From Pseudoclavibacter endophyticus (GTDB taxonomy: Bacteria; Actinomycetota; Actinomycetes; Actinomycetales; Microbacteriaceae), in contig NZ_WBJY01000004.1 in NCBI RefSeq assembly GCF_008831085.1, positions 310,001 through 374,000 on the forward strand: a DNA stretch of 64,000 bases. The letters are read 5' to 3'. The notes under the pieces are model-generated. The model saw nothing but the letters and a program-made list of their open reading frames with translations. It made no database searches and was not told where the DNA came from. Below are positions 36,220 to 44,765 of the stretch, piece by piece; positions within the stretch are counted from its first letter, which is position 1, and each line of letters opens with the position of its first letter. Made by a program: the position numbers and the translations under genes.

Positions 36220-37311
36220 CTAGACATCGTATCGTTCGACGGAAGCCCGGATCTGATCCGCAAACTGATAAATCTCGTCGAGAGTATCGATCGGGTGTCT
36301 AGTCTCAGTCTTCTGGTCATCAAAGATTCCGATATACTTTTGTGTCCGATTAAAGTGCAATCGGGCAATCGGTTTACGATTGTTGTCATCCAGGAGAACT
36401 GCAAAGTATGATTTCTGATCGCGATGCACGATTCGTTCTGGTTTAACGGTGGCACACGCAATCGCTTTGACGACGTGATAGCCTTCGAGCTCGATCTCCG
36501 TAGTCTCGATGGCTCCATGTTTGAGATCCATGTCGGCCACCGCCTGACTTTCGTTTGTGATCTCCTCGTCTTCGTTCGGTGGCACTCGGTAGTCGCTCGA
36601 TCCTAGGGCGACTTTAAGGCGGTCGTTCACTTGATCGGTCAAGAATTGACTCGCCGCTTTCGCCACAAGGGGGGTGAACTGGTCCCGCACTCGCTGGGTG
36701 AAAGACCCGTCAACCAGTGGACTAGCAAGGATACGAACCCACTCATCCGACGGGTCCTTGAACTGCGCGGCAATACCGCGCTTGATTTCTCCCAAGTACT
36801 TAAGTTCCTCGGCCGCGCTGATGACCGAGTCGAGATCAAAGTCCTCCTTTGTGAGCTTGCAAAGTTCCGGAATAATGACGTCGTCCACCTCGCCCAAATC
36901 TAGGATGAGATATGGGCGTGAGTCCATTCGATTTGGCGCGTCGAGGTCTGTGTAGAAGTGATAGAGAATTCCGTTCGTAAGGATTGCAATCCTTGCGTTC
37001 GTGACAGAGAAGTACCGGTAAAGCTGCGATGAGTGCTCGATCTTCAGGTCGGAAGTCGATGGCTTGCACTCGATGAGAATCTGCACTTCACCCTCGCGCA
37101 TGACTGCATAGTCAATCTTCTCACCCTTCTTCACCCCGACATCCGCTGTGAACTCGGGCACAACTTCCAGCGGGTTGAAGACGTCGTACCCGAGGATCGT
37201 AGATATGAAGGGCATGACAAAAGCGTTCTTCGTGGCTTCTTCTGTTTGAATGGCACCGTGTTGGTCGACAACCTTGTGCGCCAGCGCATACAAGCGTTCA
37301 GTGAAATCCAT
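36220..37311 (-). CDS. Stand-alone HsdR N-terminal-type (PD-(D/E)XK) restriction nuclease
   Basis: A 363-residue protein whose first half matches the nuclease domain of type I restriction R subunits: TEEATKNAFVMPFISTILGY, then D67 in KIDYAV and E81-C-K83 in LIECKPS, the PD-(D/E)XK core, followed by QLYRYFSVTNARIAILTNG. The helicase/translocase and any HsdM or HsdS partner are missing. The C-terminal ~100 residues (LEGYHVVKAIACATV onward) form a second small domain. The gene is much AT-richer than its neighbours. AAGGAG precedes the ATG at 37311, and directly upstream lies a C-rich homopolymer tract. Likely roles are phage or plasmid defence, or DNA-end processing; this is inferred. Confidence 0.85.
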   Translation of the reverse strand: MDFTERLYALAHKVVDQHGAIQTEEATKNAFVMPFISTILGYDVFNPLEVVPEFTADVGVKKGEKIDYAVMREGEVQILIECKPSTSDLKIEHSSQLYRYFSVTNARIAILTNGILYHFYTDLDAPNRMDSRPYLILDLGEVDDVIIPELCKLTKEDFDLDSVISAAEELKYLGEIKRGIAAQFKDPSDEWVRILASPLVDGSFTQRVRDQFTPLVAKAASQFLTDQVNDRLKVALGSSDYRVPPNEDEEITNESQAVADMDLKHGAIETTEIELEGYHVVKAIACATVKPERIVHRDQKSYFAVLLDDNNRKPIARLHFNRTQKYIGIFDDQKTETRHPIDTLDEIYQFADQIRASVERYDV

Positions 37312-37325
37312 CTCGAGACTCCTTC

Positions 37326-37367
37326 GGGGGGGGGGGGGGGGGGGGGGGCGGCGGCGGGGGGGGGGGG
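37326..37367. repeat. 42-nt poly-G/poly-C tract upstream of the nuclease gene
   Basis: Plus strand: 23 G, then CGGCGGC, then 12 G. On the coding strand of the nuclease it is a C tract ending four bases before AAGGAG, inside the presumed 5' untranslated region. Such a tract is prone to slipped-strand length change; it could also be a sequencing or assembly artefact. Confidence 0.85.
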
Positions 37368-37445
37368 TACTCCGCGGAATCTACCGGAAACGGGCCACGT
37401 CGGAAAAGACTCAATCGTCGCGATTCACGTCGATCTCACCGATTG

Positions 37446-37494
37446 CCGGCCGAGCTCGTCTTCGACGGGGCGATCGCGCTACCGGAGGCGTAGC
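37446..37494 (+). repeat. 49-bp direct repeat, copy 2
   Basis: Second copy of the dapF 3' end, 48 of 49 bases identical to 36127-36175. It includes a stop codon in the dapF frame but no longer belongs to a gene. Confidence 0.9.
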
Positions 37495-37560
37495 CGCGAA
37501 GCATCGCGCAAGGACGATGCGCAGACCCCGGCGGGATGTGCGGCACGCCTACGGCGCGGC

Positions 37561-38139
37561 CTACGGCGTCTCGCCCGGGGCCGGGACCGGCTCGAACGCG
37601 CCATCGGCGTCGGCGGGATCGAGGTCATAGCAGAATATGAACCCGGCGAACCCGATGCGCAGGTACAGCAGCTGATCGAGGGAGTCGTCCGGAATTGCGA
37701 AGACGTCCGTCACGGTCGCCAAGACGGCATCGCACGCGTGATCTTCTGCGACCTCGGGTCGCGTGTACGAGATGGACATCTCGCCACCCCGGTCCCCACT
37801 CATCGAGGTGGGCTCGCTCGCCGGGCACTCGTGGTTGGAGCGGATGACGGCGAAGGATCGGCCGGGCTACCCAATAGATCGTCGGGACGCCCGACTCGTC
37901 TGGCGTCTCGGTGGGTCCGGCACGCCGGAGTCCGACGTGGTGTGGTCGACGTGCCCGATGGCGAGGCTCTGTCCGCTGAGATTTCCGGGTTCGCCAACCG
38001 GGATCGTCGCACCCGGGGCCGCGTACATCGTCGTCTGCGGGGAGGGGGACGCTTCCGCGCCGGGCGCGCACCCCGCGAGGGCGGCAACGGCCAGCAGGGC
38101 GAGCCCGAGGATCGGCGTACGGCGATCGGCAAGGGCCAT
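37561..38139 (-). pseudogene. Putative lipoprotein gene with two compensating frameshifts
   Basis: From ATG 38139 the frame encodes a signal peptide with lipobox LAGC and a mature start rich in Pro/Ser (GAEASPSPQTTMYAAPGAT), and then reaches a stop at about 37867. The middle part (PTETPDESGVPTIYW) continues in a second frame, and the final ~80 residues (HECPASEPTSMSGD to GAFEPVPAPGETP) are again in the first frame. A one-base deletion near 37918 and a one-base insertion near 37868 would explain this. Reconstructed length is about 192 residues. It may be a decaying gene or an assembly error. No strong ribosome-binding site is seen. No function is recognised. Confidence 0.55.
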
Positions 38140-38189
38140 GCCGGCATCGAACCGGCGCCGTTCTAGTCGCGCCGGTGTGCGCTGCATGC

Positions 38190-38816
38190 TCACATTGGGC
38201 GCGCGACCCTCAGGATGCGGAAGTTCTTCGCACTGTCGTAACGCGAGACATCCAACCCCGGGCTTTCGCCCGAGTGGTCGAACTCGTCGGCAAGCCATCG
38301 CTGCAGCGAGTCCGCTCCAAGGTGCTTTTGCACGACGAGGTAGGCCTCGCCGCCGGGCGCGAGTCGCGGGAGCCACGTACGCATCAGCCCGTGGAGCACC
38401 GGTTTTCCAACGCGGATGGGCGGGTTCGACCAGATCACGTTGAACGTGACATCGGTCGGCACAGCATCGGGCAGCGAAGCGCGGATTCCCGTGGCGCCCG
38501 TTCGCGCCGCGTTCGCGGTCGCGAGGTCGAGCGCGCGCTCATTGACGTCGACCGCCCACACGTCGAGCCCGGGCGACTCGAGCGCCAAGGCGAGCGCGAT
38601 CGGCCCCCACCCACACCCGAGGTCGAGCGCGGCACCCTCCGGCGGGGGCGCGGGGGCGAGGTCGAGCAGCACCCGGGTGCCCTGGTCCAGTCGTTCGGAG
38701 CTGAAGGTCCCGGGAGCCGTTTCAACCTCGACGCGATGGCCGCGCAGCGACACGTCAATGCGGCGCCGCTCGTCGGGACTGGCGGGTATCGCCGAGAAAT
38801 AGTGCTCGCTTGTCAC
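38190..38816 (-). CDS. RsmC/RlmG-like class I SAM-dependent methyltransferase
   Basis: Probable rRNA (guanine-N2) methyltransferase of 208 residues. The SAM-binding motif I is LDLGCGWGPIAL, an acidic AVDVNERAL follows, and the catalytic NPP motif is SNPPIRVG, as in N2-guanine methyltransferases. The common start VTSEHYFS fits GTG 38816; the frame is open further upstream to 38948 but without similarity. It corresponds to only the C-terminal half of E. coli RsmC, as is usual in actinobacteria. It is divergent from hflX. Confidence 0.87.
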   Translation of the reverse strand: MTSEHYFSAIPASPDERRRIDVSLRGHRVEVETAPGTFSSERLDQGTRVLLDLAPAPPPEGAALDLGCGWGPIALALALESPGLDVWAVDVNERALDLATANAARTGATGIRASLPDAVPTDVTFNVIWSNPPIRVGKPVLHGLMRTWLPRLAPGGEAYLVVQKHLGADSLQRWLADEFDHSGESPGLDVSRYDSAKNFRILRVARPM

Positions 38817-38978
38817 GCAGACCGACGCTAGCAGCGGAGCTCGGCCAGACGACCGCCTCACGCGACGGGCGCGCCTGAGGACGGTCGAGGCGGTGAGCGA
38901 CCAGGTCGTGCGCGGTGCCCACCGTTCGCCCTGCGCGATGCTTGTCAAAAAGGTCTCGGAATGTCAAGGATGCGCGCG

Positions 38979-38984
38979 TAGACT
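38979..38984 (+). promoter_or_regulatory. -10 hexamer TAGACT of hflX promoter
   Basis: TAGACT ends nine bases before the hflX ATG, the same hexamer as before miaB, again without a Shine-Dalgarno. Confidence 0.5.
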
Positions 38985-38993
38985 CGCCCGAAC

Positions 38994-40667
38994 ATGACGA
39001 TTCCCCGTACCCGTACCGATTCACCGGCGCTGCCGGACGACGAGCAGCGGAGCTCACACGCGGCCGACGACAGCCCGGCAGAGCGCGAAGCCTCCGCGCC
39101 GGGCAACGCTGCGCTCGACGCGGTTGATCGCGTGCTCGCGCGCGCCGACGGCACCCGTGCCGCCACGACCGTCTTCGGGTCTGCTCAGGCCCTGCAGAAC
39201 GAGGCCACGGCCGACGGCAATGACATCGATGGCGAACAGCTCGATCGTGAGGAGCGCCGTTCGCTCCAGCGCGTCGACGGTCTTTCGACGGAGCTTGACG
39301 ATGTCACCGAGGTCGAATACCGACAGCTCCGCCTCGAAAAGGTCGTGCTCATCGGCGTCTTCGCCGCCGGCACCCTCGACGACGCCGAGAACTCGCTGCA
39401 CGAACTCGCCGCGCTCGCCGAAACCGCCGGTGCGCGGGTGCTCGACGGCGTGCTGCAGCGCCGACCGTACCCAGACCCGGCCACGTATCTCGGCCGCGGC
39501 AAGGTGCAGGAGCTCGCCGAGATCGTGACGAGCCGCAATGCGGACACGGTCATCGCCGACACCGAACTCGCCCCGTCACAGCGTCGCGCGCTGGAAGACG
39601 CGGTCAAGGTCAAGGTCATCGACCGCACTGCCGTGATTCTCGACATCTTCAGCCAGCACGCCAAAAGCCGTGAAGGCAAGGCGCAGGTCGAGCTCGCCCA
39701 GCTCGAGTACTTGCTTCCCCGCCTCCGCGGTTGGGGTGAGTCGATGTCCCGACAGGCCGGTGGACAGGTGGGTGGCGCCGGATCCGGCATGGGCTCCCGC
39801 GGCCCCGGTGAGACGAAGATCGAGCTTGATCGCCGGCGCATCCACTCGCGCATGGCCAAGCTGCGCCGCGAGATCGCGGCGATGAAGACCGGGCGCGACA
39901 CGAAGCGCGCCTCGCGCGAACGCAACGCCGTGCCCTCGGTCGCGATCGCCGGTTACACCAACGCCGGCAAGTCGAGTCTGCTCAATCGCGTTACCCGCGC
40001 GGGCGTCTTGGTCGAGAACCAGCTGTTCGCGACCCTTGACGCGACCGTGCGGCGCACGGAGACCGATGACGGCCGCCCGTATACGCTCGCCGACACGGTC
40101 GGCTTCGTGCGCAACCTGCCGCACCAGCTCGTTGAGGCGTTCCGTTCAACCCTCGAAGAGGTCGCATCCTCCGACGTCATCGTGCACGTCGTGGACGCCT
40201 CGCACCCCGACCCCGTCGCTCAGCTCGCGACGGTTCGTGAGGTCATCGGGGACGTCGACGGGCGCGACATTCCAGAGATCATCGCCTTCAACAAGGCCGA
40301 TCTCGTAGACGAGAGTAAGAAGCTCGAGTTGCGCGGTCTCGAGCCCGACGCGGTGTTCGTGTCGGCCCGGACCGGCGAAGGCGTCGACGATCTGCTTGAA
40401 CGCATCGCCTACAGCATCCCGATGCCCGAGTTCGAGCTCGACCTCGTGATCCCGTACTCGCGCGGCGACCTCGTGTCGTATCTTCACGATCGCGGCGCCG
40501 TGCTGGCGATTTCGCACGGCGAGGAGGCCTCTCGCGTTCGCGCGCGCCTGCACGCCGACCAGGTTGGGCTCTTCGAAGGATGCATCGAGCATCCGGAGTC
40601 CGTGCCCGGCCTCATGGCATCGGAGCCGTTCGTGCGGAATCGCCCGGACGCCCGGGCGGCGGGCTAG
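38994..40667 (+). CDS. hflX: GTPase HflX
   Basis: Ribosome-associated GTPase that splits stalled or hibernating 70S ribosomes under stress. The N-terminal HflX domain contains RPYPDPATYLGRGKVQEL, the glycine-rich linker is RGPGETKIELDRRRI, and the G domain has G1 GYTNAGKSSL, G3 DTVGFVRNLP and G4 NKAD. The 557-residue length includes an actinobacterial N-terminal extension of about 100 poorly conserved residues. The position between an rsmC-like gene and lexA is the usual one in this group. Confidence 0.95.
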   Translation: MTIPRTRTDSPALPDDEQRSSHAADDSPAEREASAPGNAALDAVDRVLARADGTRAATTVFGSAQALQNEATADGNDIDGEQLDREERRSLQRVDGLSTELDDVTEVEYRQLRLEKVVLIGVFAAGTLDDAENSLHELAALAETAGARVLDGVLQRRPYPDPATYLGRGKVQELAEIVTSRNADTVIADTELAPSQRRALEDAVKVKVIDRTAVILDIFSQHAKSREGKAQVELAQLEYLLPRLRGWGESMSRQAGGQVGGAGSGMGSRGPGETKIELDRRRIHSRMAKLRREIAAMKTGRDTKRASRERNAVPSVAIAGYTNAGKSSLLNRVTRAGVLVENQLFATLDATVRRTETDDGRPYTLADTVGFVRNLPHQLVEAFRSTLEEVASSDVIVHVVDASHPDPVAQLATVREVIGDVDGRDIPEIIAFNKADLVDESKKLELRGLEPDAVFVSARTGEGVDDLLERIAYSIPMPEFELDLVIPYSRGDLVSYLHDRGAVLAISHGEEASRVRARLHADQVGLFEGCIEHPESVPGLMASEPFVRNRPDARAAG

Positions 40668-40677
40668 GACTGAGGTC

Positions 40678-40693
40678 GCCCCGTCCGCGGGGC
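40678..40693. terminator. Weak hairpin between hflX and lexA
   Basis: GCCCCG-TCCG-CGGGGC forms a 6-bp stem ten bases after the hflX stop in a convergent intergenic gap; no T-tract follows. Confidence 0.35.
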
Positions 40694-40825
40694 ACCACGC
40701 CGCTTACCCTGCCCGGCGCTGAACTGGGACGGCCTCGGGTGGCGTTGGGCTCGACTCGAGCGACATGCGGGGCCGGAGCTTCGTCGGCCGCGACGGCCCT
40801 GTTCCGTTCGTGACGCGCCGGGGCG

Positions 40826-41485
40826 TCAGACCGTTCGCAGCACCGCGACGACTTTGCCGAGCACCTCGGAGGTGTCCGCGAGGATGGGCTCGAAGTTGCT
40901 GTTGCGCGGCATAAGCCACGTGTGGCCGTCTCGGTGGCGGAACGTCTTCACCGTGGCCTCCCCGTCGAGCATGGCGGCGACGATGTCGCCGTTCTCGGCG
41001 GTGCGCTGCTGGCGCACCACCACCCAGTCGCCGTCACAGATCGCCGCGTCGATCATGGATTCTCCGACGACCCGCAGCAAGAAGAGGTCGCCGTGCCCGA
41101 CCACCTGGCGGGGAAGCGCGAAGACGTCCTCGACCTGCTCCTCGGCGGTGATGGGGATACCCGCGGCGATGCGGCCGACAACCGGTACGTAGCTGGCGAC
41201 CGCCGTCGGCGTCGGCTCACCCGACTCGAGGCCCGGCACATCGACGAGTACCTCGAGCGAGCGCGACGTACCCGGGTTGCGCCGGATCGCACCGAGCTTC
41301 TCGAGCTGGTTGAGCTGATAGGTCACGCTCGACAGGGAGGCGAGGCCGACCGCATCGCCGATCTCTCGCATCGTCGGCGGGTACCCGCGCTGCGCCGAGG
41401 AGGTCGCGATGAAGGCGACGATCTCTTGCTGCTTGCTGCTGAGCCCGCGCTCAACCTGCTTCGAGCCGTTGCTCCGTCGCGCCAT
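40826..41485 (-). CDS. lexA: SOS repressor LexA
   Basis: Represses DNA-damage genes until RecA filaments trigger self-cleavage. Residues 15-75 form the winged helix domain ([34 protein letters not shown]). The S24-type peptidase domain follows with the Ala108-Gly109 cleavage site in GRIAAGIP, nucleophile Ser143 (GESMID) and Lys180 (EATVKTF). At 219 residues it is typical for actinobacteria. It is divergent from a LysM-domain gene that occupies the place of the SOS-induced division inhibitors found next to lexA in relatives. Confidence 0.97.
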   Translation of the reverse strand: MARRSNGSKQVERGLSSKQQEIVAFIATSSAQRGYPPTMREIGDAVGLASLSSVTYQLNQLEKLGAIRRNPGTSRSLEVLVDVPGLESGEPTPTAVASYVPVVGRIAAGIPITAEEQVEDVFALPRQVVGHGDLFLLRVVGESMIDAAICDGDWVVVRQQRTAENGDIVAAMLDGEATVKTFRHRDGHTWLMPRNSNFEPILADTSEVLGKVVAVLRTV

Positions 41486-41599
41486 TGAGGCCTCCTGGTC
41501 CGTGCGCCGCTCCCGATGTCGGAGGGTGCTGATCCACTGTCCGTGTCAGGCCGAGTGTACGCACGGAATCGCGGCAAGGGGGTGACACCCCGCCGTGTC

Positions 41600-41697
41600 C
41601 CGTCGAAATGTTCGACGGAACCTCGCGGGTCGATTCCCGGCGACGTGGGACTTGACGAAGCAATATTCGGTAACTATGTTCGATAGCAGGTGTTCGA
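41600..41697. promoter_or_regulatory. lexA / LysM intergenic control region
   Basis: A perfect 8-3-8 inverted repeat CCGTCGAA-ATG-TTCGACGG is at 41600-41618. The LysM gene has TTGACG at 41652-41657 and TATGTT at 41675-41680 (17-bp spacer), and the heptamer TGTTCGA occurs at 41677-41683 and 41691-41697, over and just after the -10. These half-sites resemble LexA half-sites, but none shows the standard TCGAA-N6-TTCGA spacing. TACACT at 41559-41554 could be the lexA -10. Confidence 0.5.
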
Positions 41698-41756
41698 GGT
41701 CGGATCTCCCGGCCGAGATTCCGCCTCGAACACCACGTACGTATGAAGGAGTCCCG

Positions 41757-42146
41757 ATGTCGATCAGCAGCGTTTCGCTCATCCCCGCGCCGACGACCTC
41801 CGCGTCAGCCGGTACAGCGCCAGTCAAGCCGGCGTCCGCCACGGCAGGATTGCGGCTGACCGCTCGTGGGCGTCGGCTTTTCGGTGGGCTCGCGATCCTC
41901 GCGGTGGCGCTCGGATTCGGCGCACTCGCAGCGCCGCCCGCCATCGCCGCCGTCTCCAACGTGTCCGCGGCCGCGGAGCTCGAGCAGGTCACCGTCGGGG
42001 CGGGCGAGACCCTGTGGGAGATCGCTGAAGGGGCGGCCACAACGCGCGATGTGCGCGATGTGCTGGCCGACATCAAGCGCATCAACGGCCTCGAGGGGGC
42101 GCACGTCGAGCCGGGGCAGGTGTTGATGCTCCCCCCCGATCGCTAA
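41757..42146 (+). CDS. LysM-domain protein, candidate SOS-induced division inhibitor
   Basis: A 129-residue envelope protein with an N-terminal cytoplasmic Ser/Pro/Ala-rich part, one hydrophobic segment (about residues 37-62, LFGGLAILAVALGFGALAAP) and a C-terminal LysM domain (VTVGAGETLWEIAEG to EPGQVLMLPPDR) that binds peptidoglycan. The architecture and place divergent to lexA correspond to the YneA/DivS/ChiZ group that halts septation during DNA damage. GAAGGAG precedes the ATG at 41757. The promoter carries TGTTCGA half-sites. The role is inferred from this context. Confidence 0.82.
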   Translation: MSISSVSLIPAPTTSASAGTAPVKPASATAGLRLTARGRRLFGGLAILAVALGFGALAAPPAIAAVSNVSAAAELEQVTVGAGETLWEIAEGAATTRDVRDVLADIKRINGLEGAHVEPGQVLMLPPDR

Positions 42147-42185
42147 GAGCGTTCCAACGATGCCGTGGCGACGCGGCAGCGGTCC

Positions 42186-42191
42186 TACGAT
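42186..42191 (+). promoter_or_regulatory. -10 hexamer TACGAT of leaderless hisC promoter
   Basis: TACGAT ends six bases before GTG 42198 and supports this start over the in-frame GTG at 42165, which would lie upstream of the transcript. Confidence 0.55.
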
Positions 42192-42197
42192 GGTTCG

Positions 42198-43373
42198 GTG
42201 ACGACGCTCGATGACCTTCCGATTCGCGAGGACCTCCGGGGCCTCAGCCCTTACGGTGCCCCGCAGCAGCCCGTCAGGGTGACGATCAATGTGAACGAGA
42301 ACCCGTATGAGGTTCCAGTCGGGGTGCAGCATCACCTCCAAGAAGCGATCGCGCGTGAATTGGCCGGTCTGAACCGATACCCCGACCGAGAGTTCACGGG
42401 CCTTCGCGAGAAGCTCGCCGTCTATCTGACGCGTGAACTCGAGGCCGCGTCCGATTCGGCGGGGGGCGTCCGCGTCGTCGGGCCCGACCAGGTCTGGGCG
42501 GCGAACGGCTCCAACGAGATCATGCAGCAGTTGCTGCAGGCGTTCGCCGGTCCAGGGCGACGCGTGCTCTCGTTCAGCCCGAGCTATTCGATGTATCCGC
42601 TGCTCGCTCGCGGGGTCGGGGCCGAGTTCGTGACCGCAAACCGCACCGACGCCTTTGAGGTGACCCCGGCGCTCGCGACGGATGCCATCCGGCGCGAGCG
42701 ACCGACCGTCACGGTGCTGTGCACACCGAACAACCCGACCGGCACGGGGCTGCCGCTCGAGACCATCACCGCGGCCTATGACGCGGTCGTCGAGACCGAT
42801 GGCATCCTCATCATCGATGAGGCCTACGCCGAGTTCCGGCACGCGGGGCAGCCGAGTGCGCTGGAGCTCCTTGGCGGGCGCGATCGCCTTGTCGTGTCGC
42901 GCACGATGAGCAAGGCGTTCGCCTTCGCGGGGGCGCGGGTCGGCTATCTCGCCGCGACTCCCGCGCTCATCGATGCCGTCCGCCTCGTGCGGTTGCCCTA
43001 CCACCTCTCGGCGCTGACCCAGGCGGCCGCGTCGGCCGCGCTCGACTGCACGGACATCATGCTCGCCCAGGTCGACGTGATTCGACAGCAGCGGGACCGA
43101 CTCGTTCTTGCTTTCGAAGAGGCCGGTTTCCGCCCGTACCCCTCCGAGGCCAACTTCGTGCTTGTCGCCGGCGTCGACGACCCGCAGGCACTGTTCGAGC
43201 ACTGTCTCGAGCGCGACATCCTGATCCGCGACGTCGGCATCCCCGGCACCATCCGCGTATCCGCGGGCACCCCCGTCGAGACGACCGAGTTCCTCAGTGC
43301 CCTGGCCGAGTACCCGGGCACGCCGCGTCCGGCAGCCCTCCTGTCCGCCATCAATGCCCCAGAGAACGCCTAG
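42198..43373 (+). CDS. hisC: Histidinol-phosphate aminotransferase
   Basis: PLP enzyme transferring an amino group to imidazole acetol phosphate in histidine synthesis. The family start [11 protein letters not shown] with NENPY, the [12 protein letters not shown] and [10 protein letters not shown] motifs, DEAYAEF and the PLP-binding Lys in [16 protein letters not shown] are all present in 391 residues. GTG 42198 is chosen because of the leaderless promoter. It begins the his gene run; hisD is not adjacent here, as in several Microbacteriaceae. The stop codon lies within the -10 of hisB. Confidence 0.95.
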   Translation: MTTLDDLPIREDLRGLSPYGAPQQPVRVTINVNENPYEVPVGVQHHLQEAIARELAGLNRYPDREFTGLREKLAVYLTRELEAASDSAGGVRVVGPDQVWAANGSNEIMQQLLQAFAGPGRRVLSFSPSYSMYPLLARGVGAEFVTANRTDAFEVTPALATDAIRRERPTVTVLCTPNNPTGTGLPLETITAAYDAVVETDGILIIDEAYAEFRHAGQPSALELLGGRDRLVVSRTMSKAFAFAGARVGYLAATPALIDAVRLVRLPYHLSALTQAAASAALDCTDIMLAQVDVIRQQRDRLVLAFEEAGFRPYPSEANFVLVAGVDDPQALFEHCLERDILIRDVGIPGTIRVSAGTPVETTEFLSALAEYPGTPRPAALLSAINAPENA

Positions 43374-43376
43374 GGT
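43371..43376 (+). promoter_or_regulatory. -10 hexamer TAGGGT of leaderless hisB promoter
   Basis: TAGGGT includes the hisC stop codon TAG and ends seven bases before the hisB ATG, giving hisB a probable internal promoter. Confidence 0.45.
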
Positions 43377-43383
43377 GGATCGC

Positions 43384-43992
43384 ATGAGCACAGCCCCTCG
43401 CGTCGCAACCGTCGAGCGCGCCACGAGCGAGTCGAAGGTGAGCCTGCGCATCGACCTCGACGGCACGGGTGCTGGTGACATCCAGACGACCGTGCCGTTC
43501 TTCGACCACATGCTCACCGCCTTCGCAAAGCACTCGTTGAGCGACCTCACGGTGCGGGCGTCGGGTGACACCGAGATCGACGTGCACCACACCGTCGAAG
43601 ACACCGCGATCGTGCTGGGGCAGTCGATCCGCGAAGCACTCGGCGACAAGTCGGGGATCTCCCGATTCGGCGACGCTCTCGTGCCGCTCGACGAGGCGCT
43701 CGTCCGTGCCGTCGTCGACATCTCCGGCCGCCCGTTCCTCGTCCACACGGGCGAGTCGGAGGCGTTCACGCACCACCTCATCGGCGGCCACTTCACCGGC
43801 AGCATGGTCCGGCACGTCTTCGAGGCCATCACCTTCCACGCCGGCCTCACCGTGCACGTCGATGTGCTGCGGGGGCGCGACCCCCACCACATCGCCGAGG
43901 CGGAGTTCAAGGCCTTCGCGCGCGCCTTCCGTGCCGCGAAGCGCCTCGATCCCGAGGTCGAGGGCGTGCCGTCGACGAAGGGGGCGTTGTGA
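43384..43992 (+). CDS. hisB: Imidazoleglycerol-phosphate dehydratase
   Basis: Mn-dependent dehydratase of histidine synthesis, 202 residues and without the phosphatase domain found in E. coli. The metal-binding motifs [15 protein letters not shown] and HHLIGGHF / [16 protein letters not shown] are intact. The ATG at 43384 is probably leaderless. It overlaps hisH by 4 bp (GTGA), so the two are translationally coupled. Confidence 0.96.
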   Translation: MSTAPRVATVERATSESKVSLRIDLDGTGAGDIQTTVPFFDHMLTAFAKHSLSDLTVRASGDTEIDVHHTVEDTAIVLGQSIREALGDKSGISRFGDALVPLDEALVRAVVDISGRPFLVHTGESEAFTHHLIGGHFTGSMVRHVFEAITFHAGLTVHVDVLRGRDPHHIAEAEFKAFARAFRAAKRLDPEVEGVPSTKGAL

Positions 43993-44681
43993 CCGACCCT
44001 CTAGCCGGGAGCACCACGCCGCAGGCGACCGCTGCGCGAACGGCCGATGGAACGCGGCCGTGGGTCGTGGTCGTCGATTACGGATCGGGCAATGTGCACT
44101 CGGCCGTGAAGGCGCTGGAGGCTGCGGGCGCGCGGGTCGAACTGACCGGTGACCGCGACAAGGCGCTGGCCGCCGACGGCCTCGTCGTGCCCGGCGTCGG
44201 TTCGTTCAGCCACGTCATGGCGGCGGTGAACGAGCACGGGATCGGTAGCATCATCGACCTCCGCCTCGCTGGTGGACGGCCCGTGCTCGGCATCTGCGTC
44301 GGCATGCAGGTGCTCTTCGACCGTGGCGTCGAGGGCGGGGTCGATTCCGAAGGCCTCGGCGAGTGGCCGGGCGAGGTGACCGAGCTGCAGTCGACCGTGC
44401 TGCCGCACATGGGCTGGAACACCGTCGATGCGCCCGAAGACTCGGTCCTGTTCCGCGGCATCCGCGACGAGCGGTTCTACTTCGTGCACTCCTACGCAGC
44501 ACACTCCGTCGACCTCGAGCCCCACGCCAAGGCGCGGCCCGTGCACGTGACGCGTGCCACCCACGGCGAGACCTTTGTCGCGGCCGTCGAGAACGGGCCC
44601 CTGTGCGCAACCCAGTTCCACCCAGAGAAGTCCGGCAACGCCGGCATCGCGCTGCTGCGCAACTGGATCAGCACGCTCTGA
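43989..44681 (+). CDS. hisH: Imidazole glycerol phosphate synthase subunit HisH
   Basis: Glutaminase subunit that feeds ammonia to HisF. The class I amidotransferase triad is visible: Cys in [11 protein letters not shown] and His/Glu in [11 protein letters not shown]. The N-terminal [15 protein letters not shown] is typical. At 230 residues it has about 17 extra N-terminal residues from GTG 43989. hisF is not in the run; it must be encoded elsewhere. Confidence 0.95.
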   Translation: MTDPLAGSTTPQATAARTADGTRPWVVVVDYGSGNVHSAVKALEAAGARVELTGDRDKALAADGLVVPGVGSFSHVMAAVNEHGIGSIIDLRLAGGRPVLGICVGMQVLFDRGVEGGVDSEGLGEWPGEVTELQSTVLPHMGWNTVDAPEDSVLFRGIRDERFYFVHSYAAHSVDLEPHAKARPVHVTRATHGETFVAAVENGPLCATQFHPEKSGNAGIALLRNWISTL

Positions 44682-44765
44682 CATGCCCCGACGGGGTCGT
44701 CGAGCGGAGCATCCGCCATGCGGCGACCCACGTCACGACCGGACCACCATGACAAGGAACACCCA

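Noticed and set aside
41600..41618. 8-3-8 dyad as a canonical LexA box
   Set aside because: The spacing between TCGAA and TTCGA is three rather than six bases; it is kept only as a regulatory candidate.
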